Positions 26,949 through 40,557 of a stretch of 64,000 bases of DNA are shown piece by piece. The DNA comes from Chrysomallon squamiferum. Its lineage: Eukaryota; Mollusca; Gastropoda; Neomphalida; Peltospiridae. Under the pieces are notes generated by a model, which saw nothing but the letters and a program-made list of their open reading frames with translations, was not told the DNA's origin and did not search any database. Where the stretch lies: NCBI GenBank assembly GCA_012295275.1, contig CM022675.1, positions 6,449,832-6,513,831 on the forward strand. The letters are read 5' to 3'. Each line of letters opens with the position of its first letter. The stretch's first letter is position 1. A program made the translations under genes and the position numbers.

Positions 26949-28609
26949 CATTTCTAGTGACTGCCAATAACCATTGACCTAAATGTCGTGAACGCAACTG
27001 TGTACGCTTTTTTTTGCATTCTTGTTTTTCATTTTAAAACATTTTTAGAGAGCATGCAATAGATGACATCTCTTTCAAGACTAAATTCCAGTCTAAATTT
27101 TAGTCATTTTGACTTGCTATCTTCTAATTTGTGGAAAGGCAGGAGGGAATGATTTGTAGCAATGGCTACCATTATAGCTTTAATTTACTGAATTGAATGC
27201 GACTGATAAATTGTTAATATTAACTTAAGATATAAAAAAAAAAAATTAATTGCAATACAGCAATAAATTTTCTAGACTATTGACCAGATACCATTGTTTG
27301 ATTAATAAAGGGGACTTTTTCTTCTGGTATTTTTAAAATGGTTATTCATATTGTTAAATATATTTCATTAAACTGTGACAGTTCTGTATAAATGACATTG
27401 TAAAATACAGAAGTGAATTGACATCTGATAACATAAATATTGAATTATTGCTTTTCAAAACAAAATGTATGCAAGTTCATGAATATGAACAATGAAAAAT
27501 TGGCTTACCTTTGTTAAAAGTAAATCCTTAACATACAAAATACTCAGCTTTCTTCAGTGATTATAAATATACATGTATATGAACTCATTTTACTACTTCC
27601 AACAGGTAATTTGACCTTAAAAGTATTCAGATAAAAAGCCTATGTACTTCATAGGTTTATTTATTTTCTTTAATACACTGAATGCTTTAAGTTTAATGAA
27701 TTCTTTATTCTGATTGAATATATGGCCTGTTAATATAATATGTTCATGAATAATCAATAGTGATTTATCAAAAATCTGAACTGAATATAATGTACAGTTG
27801 GCTGCATTTGATTGAATATTTTAAAATTAGTTTCAGCAAATGAACTATTACTATAGCTTTTAATGTTATTAAAAAAAAAAAAAAAAGATTGCTATTGTTT
27901 CATGTTGCGCATTATGTACATAATATGCTTCTAATCTGTTAAGTTTTTTAAATGTAATTTTCAAGCAATGCTGAAGAGAAAATAACTTTAAAACTGATTT
28001 TAGTTTTTTTTTTTTTTAATTGAGAAACTAGTTGGTTTTAGTGGCCAGCAGAACTGACAAGCTGTTGGTTGGTTGTTAACGTGTGATTAAATTAGCATGT
28101 TTACAGTTGTCAGTTTTTCTTTTGTGTGTGAGATTTGATTGAGGCATTGAACCATGATGATACTGTAAATGTGAATAAAAAAAAAAAAAAAAAAAAATTC
28201 AATGTACACATTAAAAAGTATTATAAATGTGTATGAATTAGGAATATTTAACACGATATCAAATGCTTGACATTCAACTTGCACGTAGTCAGATTTTTTT
28301 ATATTATTATTTTATTTTAAATATGGATTCTACTTCATAAATTAATGTACCAGCTTGCATTATCTTGATTGCATTTTATGATTTTTAAATTGATGTTATA
28401 TGTGCAAATAAAATATTTCATTTCCATTTTAAAATGTTGGCTAGAATTCAATTATGCAGTTAATCTTGACTATCCAATATTAAATTGCATGTATTTTAAT
28501 GTTTAATAAAATTTAAGACTGAAAAAAAAAATGAATAAATGTAAAATGTTTTAAAAATATTTTTATTTAATTTTTTAAATGATAAAATGTTTTTATTTTA
28601 TTATTTCAG
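20304..28609 (+). other. Probable long first intron of profilin
   Basis: An AT-rich stretch with no supported coding sequence. It contains poly-T runs (22950-22971, 26921-26945), poly-A runs (27871-27886, 28180-28197) and a (TA)n at about 22921. It ends in TTATTATTTCAG. A short TGACCTTGACATGACCTTTGACTTTGG segment at about 23437-23462 resembles a dispersed motif. No snoRNA pair was convincing here. Confidence 0.45.
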
Positions 28610-28616
28610 TTAAAGA

Positions 28617-29015
28617 ATGGGAGGCTGGGATGATTATGTGGATACTTTGACTAAAGGAGGATGTCAGTTAGCAGGCATTTTTGGTCAAGATGGTAGCAGA
28701 TGGGCGTCGAACTTCAATCCAACGGCTGATGAACTAAAAAAAATAGTTGGCTTAATTCAAGGGTCATTAACAATGGGCGACGGACCTGGAATTACTCTGG
28801 AAGGCAAAAAGTACACAGTATTGTGCGTTGTTCCTTCTGATATGTTGCGATTGAAACGCATGTCTGATGAAACAGATGATTCAAAGAAGTACCTTTTTGT
28901 CATTAATTTGTCGAATACCGCAGTTGTTGTTGGTGGGGCCTGCGGGAGTACCGAACGAGATGCCGCTGGGGCTGTAGCATCAGTGCGTGATCATTTGCAA
29001 AAGAATAACTACTGA
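28617..29015 (+). CDS. Profilin (paralogue A)
   Basis: A single coding exon of 132 aa, the usual length for an invertebrate profilin. It starts MGGWDDYVDTL, the N-terminal helix with the Trp and Tyr of the poly-proline pocket. It continues GCQLAGIFGQDGSRWAS, then the central beta-sheet (KKYTVLCVV), and ends with an amphipathic helix (AVASVRDHLQKNNY). Profilin binds G-actin, promotes ADP-to-ATP exchange and delivers actin to formins and Ena/VASP through proline-rich tracts in the cytoplasm. The acceptor TTTCAG ends at 28609, leaving a 7-nt leader in this exon. AATAAA lies at 29467-29472. A second profilin lies 6.3 kb downstream on the same strand. Confidence 0.93.
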   Translation: MGGWDDYVDTLTKGGCQLAGIFGQDGSRWASNFNPTADELKKIVGLIQGSLTMGDGPGITLEGKKYTVLCVVPSDMLRLKRMSDETDDSKKYLFVINLSNTAVVVGGACGSTERDAAGAVASVRDHLQKNNY

Positions 29016-29466
29016 CATTTGTTTGGACATCTGCATATCTTTCTTGCATGCAGTTACAACATCTCCACATGAAGACCAAACTGTATGCAGTCATTCATGT
29101 GATATGGCTCACCACTTCCAGTGCTAATATAAAAAAAAAAAAAAAAAAAAATGACAAACTTATTTTTGGGTTTTCTTTCCTTCATTTATGAAAAAAAAAA
29201 AAATCTTTATTTGCCTGTTAGTTGTAATTTCTCAGAATGCACTGTTAATTTGTTGGTGCACTGAACTAGTATGGGTTGTACCTTGTTAGAATTCTGGTGC
29301 AAGTTAGCTGCATTCTTCTGTAATTGTGCTTTGTTTCCTTCTGTCTTTTATACAATGTTGTAAAACATTTACCAGTACACTGAGTTGATAACTGTAATGG
29401 ATTTAATGCTCAAGAGCCATTGATAACATAGCAGAATTGTAGCACATTTTTAAATTTGTACTGAAA

Positions 29467-29472
29467 AATAAA
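29467..29472 (+). terminator. Profilin A poly(A) signal
   Basis: AATAAA about 450 nt after the stop codon, in an AT-rich 3' UTR. Confidence 0.5.
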
Positions 29473-32400
29473 CTTACGCTACATGAAAATACAATTAAGT
29501 TTTTGATATTTGTATTCTGATACCAGTTACATTTTTAGAATTGAAATATGACTTCTGAACAACTTCATCTGAATATTTATTTTAAATGTCTTCAATACCG
29601 TATTGTACTTGGCAGTTGTTGTTTTTTTTTTAAAAGATTTTCTCGTGGTTTTTTAATGGTGGGTTGTAATTTAGCGCAAACATAATTGTTGAAAGAATAT
29701 GGCTATCTTTTAGTCTGCTGGGTGAGGCAAGAACCTTTATTTTTTGCTCATCTCAGATCTGCGCAGATTTTATAAATTAAGTTGCAAGATGTTTTTATTT
29801 TATCAAACCGTATCCAGTTGATTACAATCATTTGTTACATTGCAAGTTCAATTCATACCATGACAGGCATCCTAGCATGCTTTATGTCCCCCACTTTTTC
29901 TTCCCTGCAGAAATTTAAATAGTTACTAAAGGTCACAAAGACTTTCAATTAAAGTGAAAAGCTCTGGTTTTAATTCACTTATGAAACAATATTAGCTTCA
30001 TTTTTAAAAAAAATTTGTCTATGAAAGTGTTAGGTGTTAAGGACATTGCTATGCAAAATAAAAATAAAATGACGTGTAATAGGGAAATAATGGTAATGCA
30101 AAAGTCAAATTAAGAAATGAATTGCACTAAATTTAAAATTCAGAAATATTTTGATTTGGAATCCTTTTTAAATGAATTTCTACAACATTGCACAAATTAA
30201 CAGTTAATTAGTTTTAAAAAAAACACAAAAAAAAACATTGAAAGATTGGCATTACTGCACATAAAATTACATTTACAGGTCCATTTCATGATAGTTTTTA
30301 TGTTGAACTGGATGTACCAGAAGCTTGCTTTGTTAAACTTTAAAGTATAATTTTCTTTCTCTCTGTATCATTAGAAGAGCGATATTTTGTTCATCTTTAA
30401 AAAACAAAACAAAACAAAGGAAAGTGTACTAGGTGAAAACATTTGGATAAATCTGTATGCAACAAACCATTGATGACTTTGTTATTCATCACAAAGATTT
30501 TTTTTTTTTTTTTCAGGTTTTATCTTTATAATTTTTACTTACATTTAACCAGTATGATAAACCACAATCCAGCTTTTGAAAGTCATCACTCAGTCATAAA
30601 GAAACCCTTCTGAAATGGTTTTTCAAACTTCTACTTCTCTCAATGTAAAAGTGTGGGTTTTTTTTTTTTGGGGGGGTGAGGGGTCATGAAATTGTAATTG
30701 AATAATGAAAAGCAAGTGGAAAAACTGTAGCATAATCTAGACCAGATTATTAACTTAACAAATTTACATTTAAACATGTAAGAAACAGATGTTGCAAAGT
30801 TACCTTCAGTCTTGTATTCAGTAGGTCATTATATTTGAATTATTTAACCCATATTTATCATTTTAAATTATTTAGCAGCTGATACTTTTCTTTTGCACCT
30901 TTATCCACTATTGACAACCATTCCAATATCTCGATGTCACATTGCTGCCTATACAGATGGTACCATTTATTGTACTTGCTTATTACGTAAAGCCACATTT
31001 TGTGCTTATTTGAGTTGTTGGTAGATCAAATAAGTAGAGGAAGCATATTCATTTACAAAATAAAGATGTGCTAATTTGCCTCAGACGCATATATACGTTT
31101 ATATACATCTTTAAAAAAATGTAGTTGCTTTACAAAATAAAATACTATTTAAAAACGTCTTGTATTTTGTTTTATGGCTGCCAGTTTTATGTATAAGCAG
31201 CCCTTTTTAGAATTTAAAAATGACCAGTGAAACATAAAATTGAGAGCATAAATTGTAGGCTTTTCTGCACATTGTTTGGAAAGAAAGAAGCTGAAAACCA
31301 AATAATGAATGTTCCATTCCTTTGATTTCGTATATCTGTGGACTAGGTTTTATTCAGTCTCTTCTTTCTTTGAAATATAGTTTGTCTATTTTTGAAATTG
31401 AAATGTCTTCTTGAACTGGGGAGAATATGCTAGAATAGTAAGCCATTCATCTGTAATGTTATTTGGAACTGTTAAGAACACATTTAATACAACTACAATT
31501 TCTTACAGCAAGTTGGGCCCATGATTAGTTTATGCATGGATCATTAAAAATATATTATCATTTAAGTTATGCATCTGAGGAGATATGAAATGAAAACGGC
31601 AAAAATAAACCCATTTGTTGCTTACGGTTCATTGGAACAAAAACCAATCATTATTTTTAATTTTTCATCCTTTGTCCTTCACAGTGGGGGGGGGGAGCAT
31701 CCATTCAAAAGGGATAAGTTGGTGCCTTGTGTCTGTAATTTGGTTGCCAGTCTAACTTCGTACAGTAACAAAAGTAGCATATAGTGAATAGGATAAGATG
31801 CTCACAAGTTTTTGTGTAGGTGTTAGAAAAACTAAAGTCATTCACTGTTATTGACCACGAAAACTGGCACATTACAACTAATTGAAGAATTTAATTTCTT
31901 GCCCATTTCAAGAGGCTAATTAAATGGTATGTGTTGTCCTGCCTTTTCAACAGTTTTGGTCCACTCTAGTTTTTACATTTTATTTTATTAAATTTTTCCC
32001 CTTTACATTTTAAAGATCTCAAGTATTGAGATGGCCCCCTGGAGAGGGGATCTGAGTTTCTGGTACAGGTATTGAAGAATATTTTTAAAAAAATGTCAGT
32101 TTCACAGAAAACTCTTTGAGCTATAAGTAAATAGTGCCAGTGTATGCAAATTATTTAATTCCAGTAACCATAACTAATTTGCATGTGGGCATCAAACTGA
32201 CACAGCTCTTTATGCTGTGCTTTTACTAATTTTGAATTTTTTACATAGAAATCTTCCACCATTTTGTTACGTTTACTGTGCTTGACGCCCAACAGCCGAT
32301 GTAATTTTGGTGCTAGAGTGTCATTAAATATTCATTCATTCATTCATTCATTCATTCATTTACTGCATTAGATTAATTGCCATATAGGTTTTTAGCCAAG

Positions 32401-34355
32401 TGGGCAGTTTCTTTTCAAAAATGGTTTTGTTATATGAAGAATTTTAGAGTGCTTTTCTGGCCATACTTGGGTAAGCAACAGTCAACTGACAATTACGAAA
32501 TTGTGTTTGACAGGCAAACAGGATAATTCAGTTAACAGGAACTTTTAATATATGAACAGATTAAAGATAATGAGTGCCAAGTCTTTCCATTGTGGTTTGT
32601 TTGATCATGAGAATTTTACCAAAAATCAATATTTTAATAATAATAATTGCTATTTCATTTTGGATTAATTTGCCCATATATTTGTTTAAGAACCTTTTCC
32701 CCAAACGTTGACAGATGTAGAAACAAATACACAACATAAGCATACACACACACATGCATACACACCCACATACACAACCACACAGACGTGTGTGGGTGTA
32801 TATGTATTTATGTATGTATGTATGTATATAGCTGCAAAATATTACTTGTCCCTTTCCTCAAATTGTTTTGGTCAGTTACTAAGTTGACCCTCAAAAGCCA
32901 AAAGGTAAATTTGCTCACCCAGCCTTGGTAATTGAATATGATATGAAATCACTTGACTTTTTGTAAAGTAATCAAATAATAAATAACCCTTTATGTTCTC
33001 TCAGTCTTACGCTCAGCTGCTTTTTTTTTTTTTTTCGCTTTTATCCATTGACTGTAAATCTGATCGTATCGTTCTTCTATAGAAAATGTACAGAACATGT
33101 ATCTAGATGTTAAAATAGATGCTATTTCATAGCTAGCTGGGAGTGGTATAGTAGGTCAGACCAGTATTTGGTTGAATAATTTCCAACGAGTAAAGATACA
33201 AAGTCATGTTTGTCCCGTGACTTGAATAACTATTTAAAAGCAACAATAAACGAAGTACAAACCTAGAAGCCTTCTAAAATATTCTGTAAACCCAACGTGT
33301 AATAAACCCATTTACTGGCTTTTAAAATTATTATTCAGGTGCGGGGAGAAAAAAAGAGGAAAAATATGTCCTATAAAAAAAAAATACTGAAAGCAAATGA
33401 GTACTGCAACGTTATAAATGTATGCTGTTTACTGTAACAGTGAAATTTCGATGATTTTACGAATACTTTCACAGTACTATTTCCCTCAAGCTATAAATAG
33501 CTGCCTGGTTAGCTGCTAGCCATATGATGATATAAAATAGGTCACAACAGAAATGAGTGATGCTTTAAAATGTGTTAGTCAGTGTGAGTTTTCACAAATC
33601 CTCGATATTAATGTCCAGTCATTTTTTTTTAATTCAACGTTTAACTTTATTTTGCATTATACGTATTAAATTCCTCCTTGCATCCCACGATAAAACTTAG
33701 CTGTTTCCCTTCTTAATACAATGCAGAGTGCAGGCTGCAGATCAAGTCAGTTAAGCAGCACCAATCATCGGTGCTTCTAACGAATTATTTCCCATTCCAG
33801 ACACTAGTTAGTTGTTTATCAAAGGAAAAGATCTGAGGTTTCCTGTCTATGGCAAGGTGCATAAAAAGAAAGTTTCCCCTCACTGTTAAAATAGCCCAAT
33901 GGTTTCTTCCCTGTTAAGTCTTACAAAACGAAGTATCCGTGGTTGCAGTCAATGTTCGGTATCTTTACACAAATATTTATTCATTCATTCAACGACCAAA
34001 GTGACGCTGTTTGTTCAGCCTGACTTAACGATTTAGAAGAACAATATGTTAGTGCTATTCGTTCGCTTTTGACATAATAGTTGCATATTTTCTTTTTTCC
34101 TGTCAGATCTCGAGGTTCTGGAATTGAATCGGTCACGCATTAGTTGTTTATCAAAGACCGTGATACGTGGCAATAATAGCTGAAGGAGTTACTCACTTAT
34201 TAAATCATAGTTACAAAAACAGGTTTCAGATGTCTAGTAACCGTCAGTATAAATATCGGTGTGGGACTACGTGTGAATAAATAAATAAAACAACAAATAA
34301 ATAAATGAAAAAAACAACAACATGCATACACATCAAGAGTTTAAAATGAACCATC

Positions 34356-34391
<36 letters not shown>

Positions 34392-34793
34392 GTAAAACAG
34401 TAATGAAAAATAAATAAAATAAAATGATCCCTTTGGTGTCAGATTATAACATTACATACATTTGTATTTCAACCAATATATGTCACAGCTGGGCAGTAAA
34501 TAAAATTGTTATTACACCTTTCATATAATGATGTATGTGGCACGTTATCGCTAAAGCTTTTAGTAGCTTTACATCAACGATATTAAAATAAATGAAAAAT
34601 AATCAATGCATTTAATTTACCATTCACTACTCCGCCTTTATAAGCAATACAAACACACAGAACAACGAAAAGGGCAGCTACTAACTAACTAGATGTAAGG
34701 TTCAATCGCATTCGCTTCGCCTATTCGATTATATTCCGTTTCAGTCAGTATCTCCCCAAGACAGATTAATAATCCAGTCTTATGATGTGTGTG

Positions 34794-34824
<31 letters not shown>

Positions 34825-35321
34825 TTGTCGTTTAGGGGAAGGTTTATTTAAAATAATTGTTACTGCTAATCGGTAAGAGTAAGCCTTGGAAAGACGACAG
34901 CGGGGGTTATCTATGATATTATAACAGTTATATAAGAACTGTGGACATACATTTAATAACACAATGTCAAAACGTATTGAGTTCTTGTTAAACAATGAAA
35001 GAAAGGTTTATTATGATAATAAAGTATTACATGTGAACTCGGAGCCTTTGGTTCATCTTGTTTTAAATAAATATTTGAGAAGTTATCATTGCTTTGTCCT
35101 GATTTCTTTTTTCTTTTCGTTTTTTGTCATTATGTAAATTTTATTTATTTATTTATTTATTGTGTTTGTTTCTTTCTTTGTCGGTTGGTTTGTATTTCTT
35201 CTTCCAATATCTTGGCAAACGTTCAGACATATTTTTGATAAATGCTGGAGAAAATATCCTGGTTTTATTATGATATACACAAAATTACTTAACATTTATT
35301 TATTTAATATTTTATTTGCAG
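29473..35321. other. Spacer between the two profilins, no coding gene seen
   Basis: AT-rich DNA with poly-T runs, a G-run near 31685, (AAT)n at about 34345-34390, (GT)n at about 34787-34808 and a SINE-like tail at 32280-32361. A 5' non-coding exon of the second profilin is expected somewhere here, but I cannot place it. The 33670-34260 stretch is the least repetitive part. Confidence 0.45.
32280..32361 (+). mobile_element. Truncated SINE-like 3' tail ending in (ATTC)n
   Basis: GCTTGACGCCCAACAGCCGATG, then GTGCTAGAGTGTCATTAAATATTC and an (ATTC)n run. This closely follows the 3' tail of an abundant tRNA-derived repeat family that I remember from gastropod sequences (CAACAGCCGATG ... GTGTCGTTAAA ... 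ATTC repeats). The tRNA-like head is missing, so it is a 5'-truncated copy. The assignment is from memory. Confidence 0.55.
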
Positions 35322-35332
35322 TTCTTTTTCAA

Positions 35333-35746
35333 ATGTCCTGGCAAGCTTACATCGATCGACTGGTAGCTGGTAAAGCGGAATGCTCAGCAATTCACGGAAA
35401 AAATGGCGCTCCTTGGGCATGTACCCCTGGTATGAGCATCCAGCCAGACGAAGTAATTACATTAGTTAATGCCATTGCGAAAAACGACCAGAACGTCTAC
35501 AGCAACGGCGTTGTGGTTAACGGCAAAAGATGGGCTGTTGTTAGAATGGAACCAGACGTAGAACTTATGGTTTTGAAAGGAAAAGAAACAAATAGAGACT
35601 TGGATAATCGACACCAACACTTGATCGTGGCGGTTTCCAACCAAGGGGTTATTTTTGGTGCCAATAAAGATGAAAATGTTCGAGCAGGACAGATAAGAGA
35701 TACCGTAGAGAGACTTCGTGATTATTTAAAACAATGTGGATACTAA
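35333..35746 (+). CDS. Profilin (paralogue B)
   Basis: A 137-aa single coding exon. It starts MSWQAYIDRLVAGKAECSAI, the profilin N-terminal signature (W, Y of the poly-proline site). It continues NGAPWACTPGMSIQ, VVVNGKRWAVVRME and HLIVAVSNQGVIFGA, and ends in the helix IRDTVERLRDYLKQCGY. The acceptor TTTATTTGCAG ends at 35321, leaving an 11-nt leader. The upstream in-frame ATG at about 35162 lies in the intron and is rejected. The sequence differs clearly from the profilin at 28617, though length and layout agree: one coding exon, with an intron just before the ATG. It is probably an old tandem paralogue, perhaps with tissue-specific use. The role in actin binding is known for the family and inferred here. 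Confidence 0.92.
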   Translation: MSWQAYIDRLVAGKAECSAIHGKNGAPWACTPGMSIQPDEVITLVNAIAKNDQNVYSNGVVVNGKRWAVVRMEPDVELMVLKGKETNRDLDNRHQHLIVAVSNQGVIFGANKDENVRAGQIRDTVERLRDYLKQCGY

Positions 35747-35853
35747 CAGCATGTAGGGCGACACATTAATGTTGTTAAGAAAATAATGAAGTTTTTAGCG
35801 CTGCTGATATACATATTAAGATCATCGTCAGCCTTATATCACTGCCTGTAATA

Positions 35854-35856
<3 letters not shown>

Positions 35857-35932
<76 letters not shown>
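35857..35932 (+). repeat. (ATT)n microsatellite in the 3' UTR region of profilin B
   Basis: An uninterrupted ATT run of about 75 bases, about 110 nt after the stop codon. It lies upstream of the only good poly(A) signal seen (AATAAA, 36671-36676), so it may be transcribed. Confidence 0.9.
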
Positions 35933-35933
<1 letters not shown>

Positions 35934-36031
35934 CTTTTCTTTTTAATTATCATTTTATAACAATTCTTAAACATCACTAATTATCTGCCGATTTTTTCAT
36001 TTGCACTATACTAGTCATATTTTTTCTTTTC

Positions 36032-36067
<36 letters not shown>

Positions 36068-36670
36068 GTTTTCTTTAAATTTTTAACTTTGTTCTCTTTA
36101 TTATTATTATTATTATTATTATTTATTATTAGGCCACAGAGGGAAAAAAAGAAAAATAAAACTTGTTTAGCGTCCCGCTCTTCCGCCCTGAAAAATTTAC
36201 GCGACCTCCAAATAATGTTTATATTTTTTATTTTTCCAAAAACCTTACAAATGAAGTGTAAACATGCAAAACGTTTGCCTGGCTGTTATAGTTTTTGCAC
36301 AGCAACTTTTTGTTTGTAACAAACATTTTCTCTTACGCAATTTCTCACTCGAAAGTGTTTGTGGCCTTTTGTACTTTTCTATCATGCCTTTTGACCTTGA
36401 ATACAATGATTAGGTGCCCTTATGTTACACTCAACATCTCTACATTCAAAATAAATAATAATAATAATTTAAAAAAAAAAAACATCCCAGCTTGAATTTT
36501 TTTTTTTTTTTTTTTTTTTTTTGTGGGTGTACGCTAAACAAGTATATATTTTTTAATGTGGCCTTGTTATTACTGTTACTTTGTCAAAAGATACATGTAT
36601 TACGCTCTTTGTATGTCTGTTGTTTGCAGTTAACATGATTAGTTATTTTTGGTAGCTGTAGTTAAAAAGA

Positions 36671-36676
36671 AATAAA
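36671..36676 (+). terminator. Possible profilin B poly(A) signal
   Basis: AATAAA about 925 nt after the stop codon. A nearer, weaker signal could be used instead. Confidence 0.3.
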
Positions 36677-37907
36677 TATGTCCTACCTCGTAGGAGTATT
36701 TACTTTCATCATTTATATTAGAAAAGATATAGGAAATTGAATTGTAAAATATTCTTTATTAATTACAAATAATCAAAAATAAATAAATAGACGATAAAGA
36801 CACCAAAAATATTTAATATGACATGCAAATTTAAATAAGATGGACAGAAAAAAAAATCACACTAATAAAAGAGCTAATAAGACATTATATTAATTTTTGT
36901 TTCCTTTCCGTCCAGCCTTAACTAATAACGAAGTATATTAACAACAGGGAAATACAATTTTAAAAATATATGGACGCCACCATTTTATGTAGTGACGTTA
37001 CTGCGAAGATAGCAGGATGATTTGCTATAAAATATCTTGCAGTGTTGACAGAAATATGAAAGTTTTTGTTAGATCATTTATTTATACCGCTACTGGTATA
37101 CTTTAAATTTTCCTCTAAAGCAGTAATTTATAGATAAAAACACATGAGTAATTTAAACATATTTAAATAGGCTTTATAAAAAAAAATGTCGCCTAATGAT
37201 AGTTTGACATTTGCATAGTTCCGTGTCTGTTGTGAGAAATAGATTTGTGGTTAAAAAAAATTGTTTTTATAGTTATTAAAGGTTTTATTTATGTATTTAT
37301 TTATTATTATTAAACGGTCATTAACATTATTAATATTAAGGTTGTGTAACATGAAATAGAGTTGTTTTAAAACATTATTCGATAATTAATTAGTTATTTT
37401 ATAAAAGATATTTTTTTAAATGAATACTCAGATTTTTATTGATAAATATATATTTTCAAACTAAGTTTGCTTTATTTTCCTTAATTTTGAGAAATTATTC
37501 TAAATTTAATAAATTTATTGGAAAAGGAAGAGTAAAAAATGTATTTATATCAGGATTTCCTACTTTCATGTTTACTTTTTTCTTTTTCTTTAAGAAACTT
37601 TCAAAGCAACAAAAAAGACATCAGTTCAGGGCATTATTTTTATTTGTCGTGTTGTGAAATCAATTCTGTACGATCTTACGTTACAATGATAAAAATAATT
37701 TTCTAGTATTACACAGCAGGAGCAGAAATCTAAGAAATACTAATTTAACTTAAATGTCAGTTAGAAATAACTGTATAGCAGCGTTTATCGATTTTTATTA
37801 ATACGCCGAACAGACATCTTTGTAACATAAATAAAAGCATTCATGTTAACCTTTTATGACGTAAACATAGTGTCACACTGATTTCGTCATTTCTTAAATG
37901 TTGGTCT

Positions 37908-37948
<41 letters not shown>

Positions 37949-39549
37949 TTGTGAATCCGTCCGAAAATGTTCTATTTTGTGTAAAACGAGTCAAAATGTC
38001 ATAGAAATTATTAAATTTTATGTATCGATTTGTTTTGTTTTGTTATTTTTGTTTGTGTTGAATGAAGTATGGTGAAAAAGAAGATTTTGAGGCCAAGATT
38101 CCTGATAAAAATAAGATTAACTTTGGTTATTTTAATACTGACTAATTGATTGATTTTGTTGTTGTTGTTGTTGTTGTTAGTAGTAGTAATAGTAGTGGTA
38201 TTTTATTCATTATTATTATTAATTATTTTATTTAATTTATTTTTCAGTTCTAACACTATACTATTATTACTACAACAACAACAACTTCAACTACAACTTC
38301 TACTAATTCTACTAATAATAATAGTAATAAATTATAAATTCAGATAGGTTTATTGAGCCCCCGTTTGTAAAAACGATCTTTCAAGGGTTGAGGCGACGCA
38401 GGTTAACTCCTACTTGAAATGTTCCTTGGACTCATTCCCGTTCTTACCAGTGTGCCACCCTTAGTTTATCTAAATATTTAGTATCTCCAATCAAGTCACT
38501 GAAAATGTGCCTATAATAGTTTTGTTATTGTTATTCTTGGTCTTCAAATTATTGTGAACAAGGCCTAAATTCTTTGTTAGCTAAAGGTAGAATTAATGAA
38601 GTGATATATAGATAAACATAATCCGTAGTCCTTATCATGCTGATGATGATGATAATAATAGTAATAATAATAATAAAGATAATTAGCATGAAGATAGCCT
38701 GTAATTACTGTTTCAAAACATTCTTTTGTGATAGCACGCAGTTACTCTTAATTCCATAAAATGTAATGATATATATATAATATAGTCATAGTTGTATAAA
38801 TTTAGCTTGATTATTCGCAAATTGTATATGTATGTATGTATGTATGTGTATGTATTATATATATGTATGTATGTATGTATATATGTATATGTATATATAC
38901 ACACATATAAACACACACATTATCATTTTCTCCCACTGATTTTGCTATCTTTATTAATTTAAATACTTGGTAAAGTTAGTCCTTGGCACCACGTCCAAAT
39001 ATCCAGGCCGAAAGAAAGTGGACTTAGTCAAAGTCTCCAAAACGGTGATATAACATCTTCTTCCCTGAGAGTTGGGTTCAGCTGCCAAAGGGCTCAGATT
39101 ACACGGAGGCCTAAAGGCTACGCCACGACCATCCTTGTTTGTTTGTAGATATATGATAACAATCTGTTAGGAAAGAATCTTAAGGAATAACTCAGTTGTC
39201 GTTTCTTGTATTGAACGTAGAATTAGCTTCCACAGCAATATGCGCGAGCATAATGACTCTGTTAGCTGTCAGGAATGATGATTAAAGAATTCCACAGTGA
39301 CTAGAAGGCATAAATCAGAATGCATTAGTTTTTACTTAATTTCATAATCACAGTAAAATACATATAATTTCTTTTATAGATAGACTGATAGATAGATAGA
39401 TATAGATATAGATATACAGATATACATATATCGAAATATTTGCATATTGTAATAGACAAAAACTATTTTAGGTTTATTTTTATTTTAAAAAATAATAAAG
39501 TTAGGTTTAAAAATTATATTAAGTTATTCCTTTATAATAATAATAATAA

Positions 39550-39589
<40 letters not shown>

Positions 39590-39590
39590 T
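39550..39590 (+). repeat. (AGT)n microsatellite
   Basis: A perfect AGT run, followed shortly by ATG and AAT runs (39610-39650). Confidence 0.95.
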
Positions 39591-40518
39591 TTCTTTACAA
39601 ACATATTGAAATGATGATGATGATGATAATAATAATAATAATAATAATAATGAATATATAATAAGAATGGTCTTATCAATATAACTGTAACAGCAGTGGT
39701 TGTTATACTTTTAGAGGTAATTGTAATAACTGTATTCATAGATCAAGTACTGTATAGAGTAAATATGTAAATAAATTCATGTACTCTATTTTATTTGTTT
39801 AGTAACCTTGTAACCAGTCTGGCGTTATAAAAACGATACTAACAAAATACCATAAAATACCCATGCTGCTTAGCGTTTGTGGCAAATCCACTGCAATGGA
39901 AGATTTATGCTATGTACTTTCTTTACCGTAAAGACTAACAATAAATAACAATACTGCTCCTAGCAAACAGAGAAGACGTTTCAGTTTGAAATAACTGGGT
40001 TTTCTTTTTCGAAAATTCTGTCGAATCGAGGCTTTTTGGAAACACAAAAGCTGCACACATTAAACACAAGAATTTGTGCGCCTCTCTTTTGCGGAGGTGT
40101 CTTCAAATATTTGCTTTTATCTTGTATGTAAATGGGAGATTTACACTCTTTCGGTTTGTTTGAGCGAAAGTGTAGGTCGCAGGTAAAAAGCTATTTCACC
40201 TTGACTTAAAGACGTGTTAGCAACCTTGTTTGGCTCCCACTGGCCAAAACCTGCACGCCACTTCCAGTACGAAAATGGATTAGGAGATTAAATAAAAGTC
40301 TGAACATACATGGATAACATGATCAGGTGCATGAGCACCGCTGAAACAATTTCGCTATGTATAATTTTTTTGAAGTTTTTATTTTGAATTCACTACGATT
40401 TTGGACGATGCATACATTTCATTGAAGGTTACCTTTATATTATGACCATAATCAATTTTCATCTTTTACTTGTTACTATATATATGACCCTGTCCGTTTT
40501 GTAAATTGTTTACCTTTA

Positions 40519-40557
<39 letters not shown>

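Noticed and set aside
35162-35332. Upstream in-frame ATG that would extend profilin B by 57 residues
   Set aside because: The extension is hydrophobic, AT-driven sequence unlike any profilin, and a good acceptor (TTTGCAG) lies just before the proper ATG at 35333.
38960-39145. tRNA-derived SINE head
   Set aside because: A-box-like and B-box-like words lie on opposite strands, so they cannot form one Pol III promoter; left as an unexplained island.
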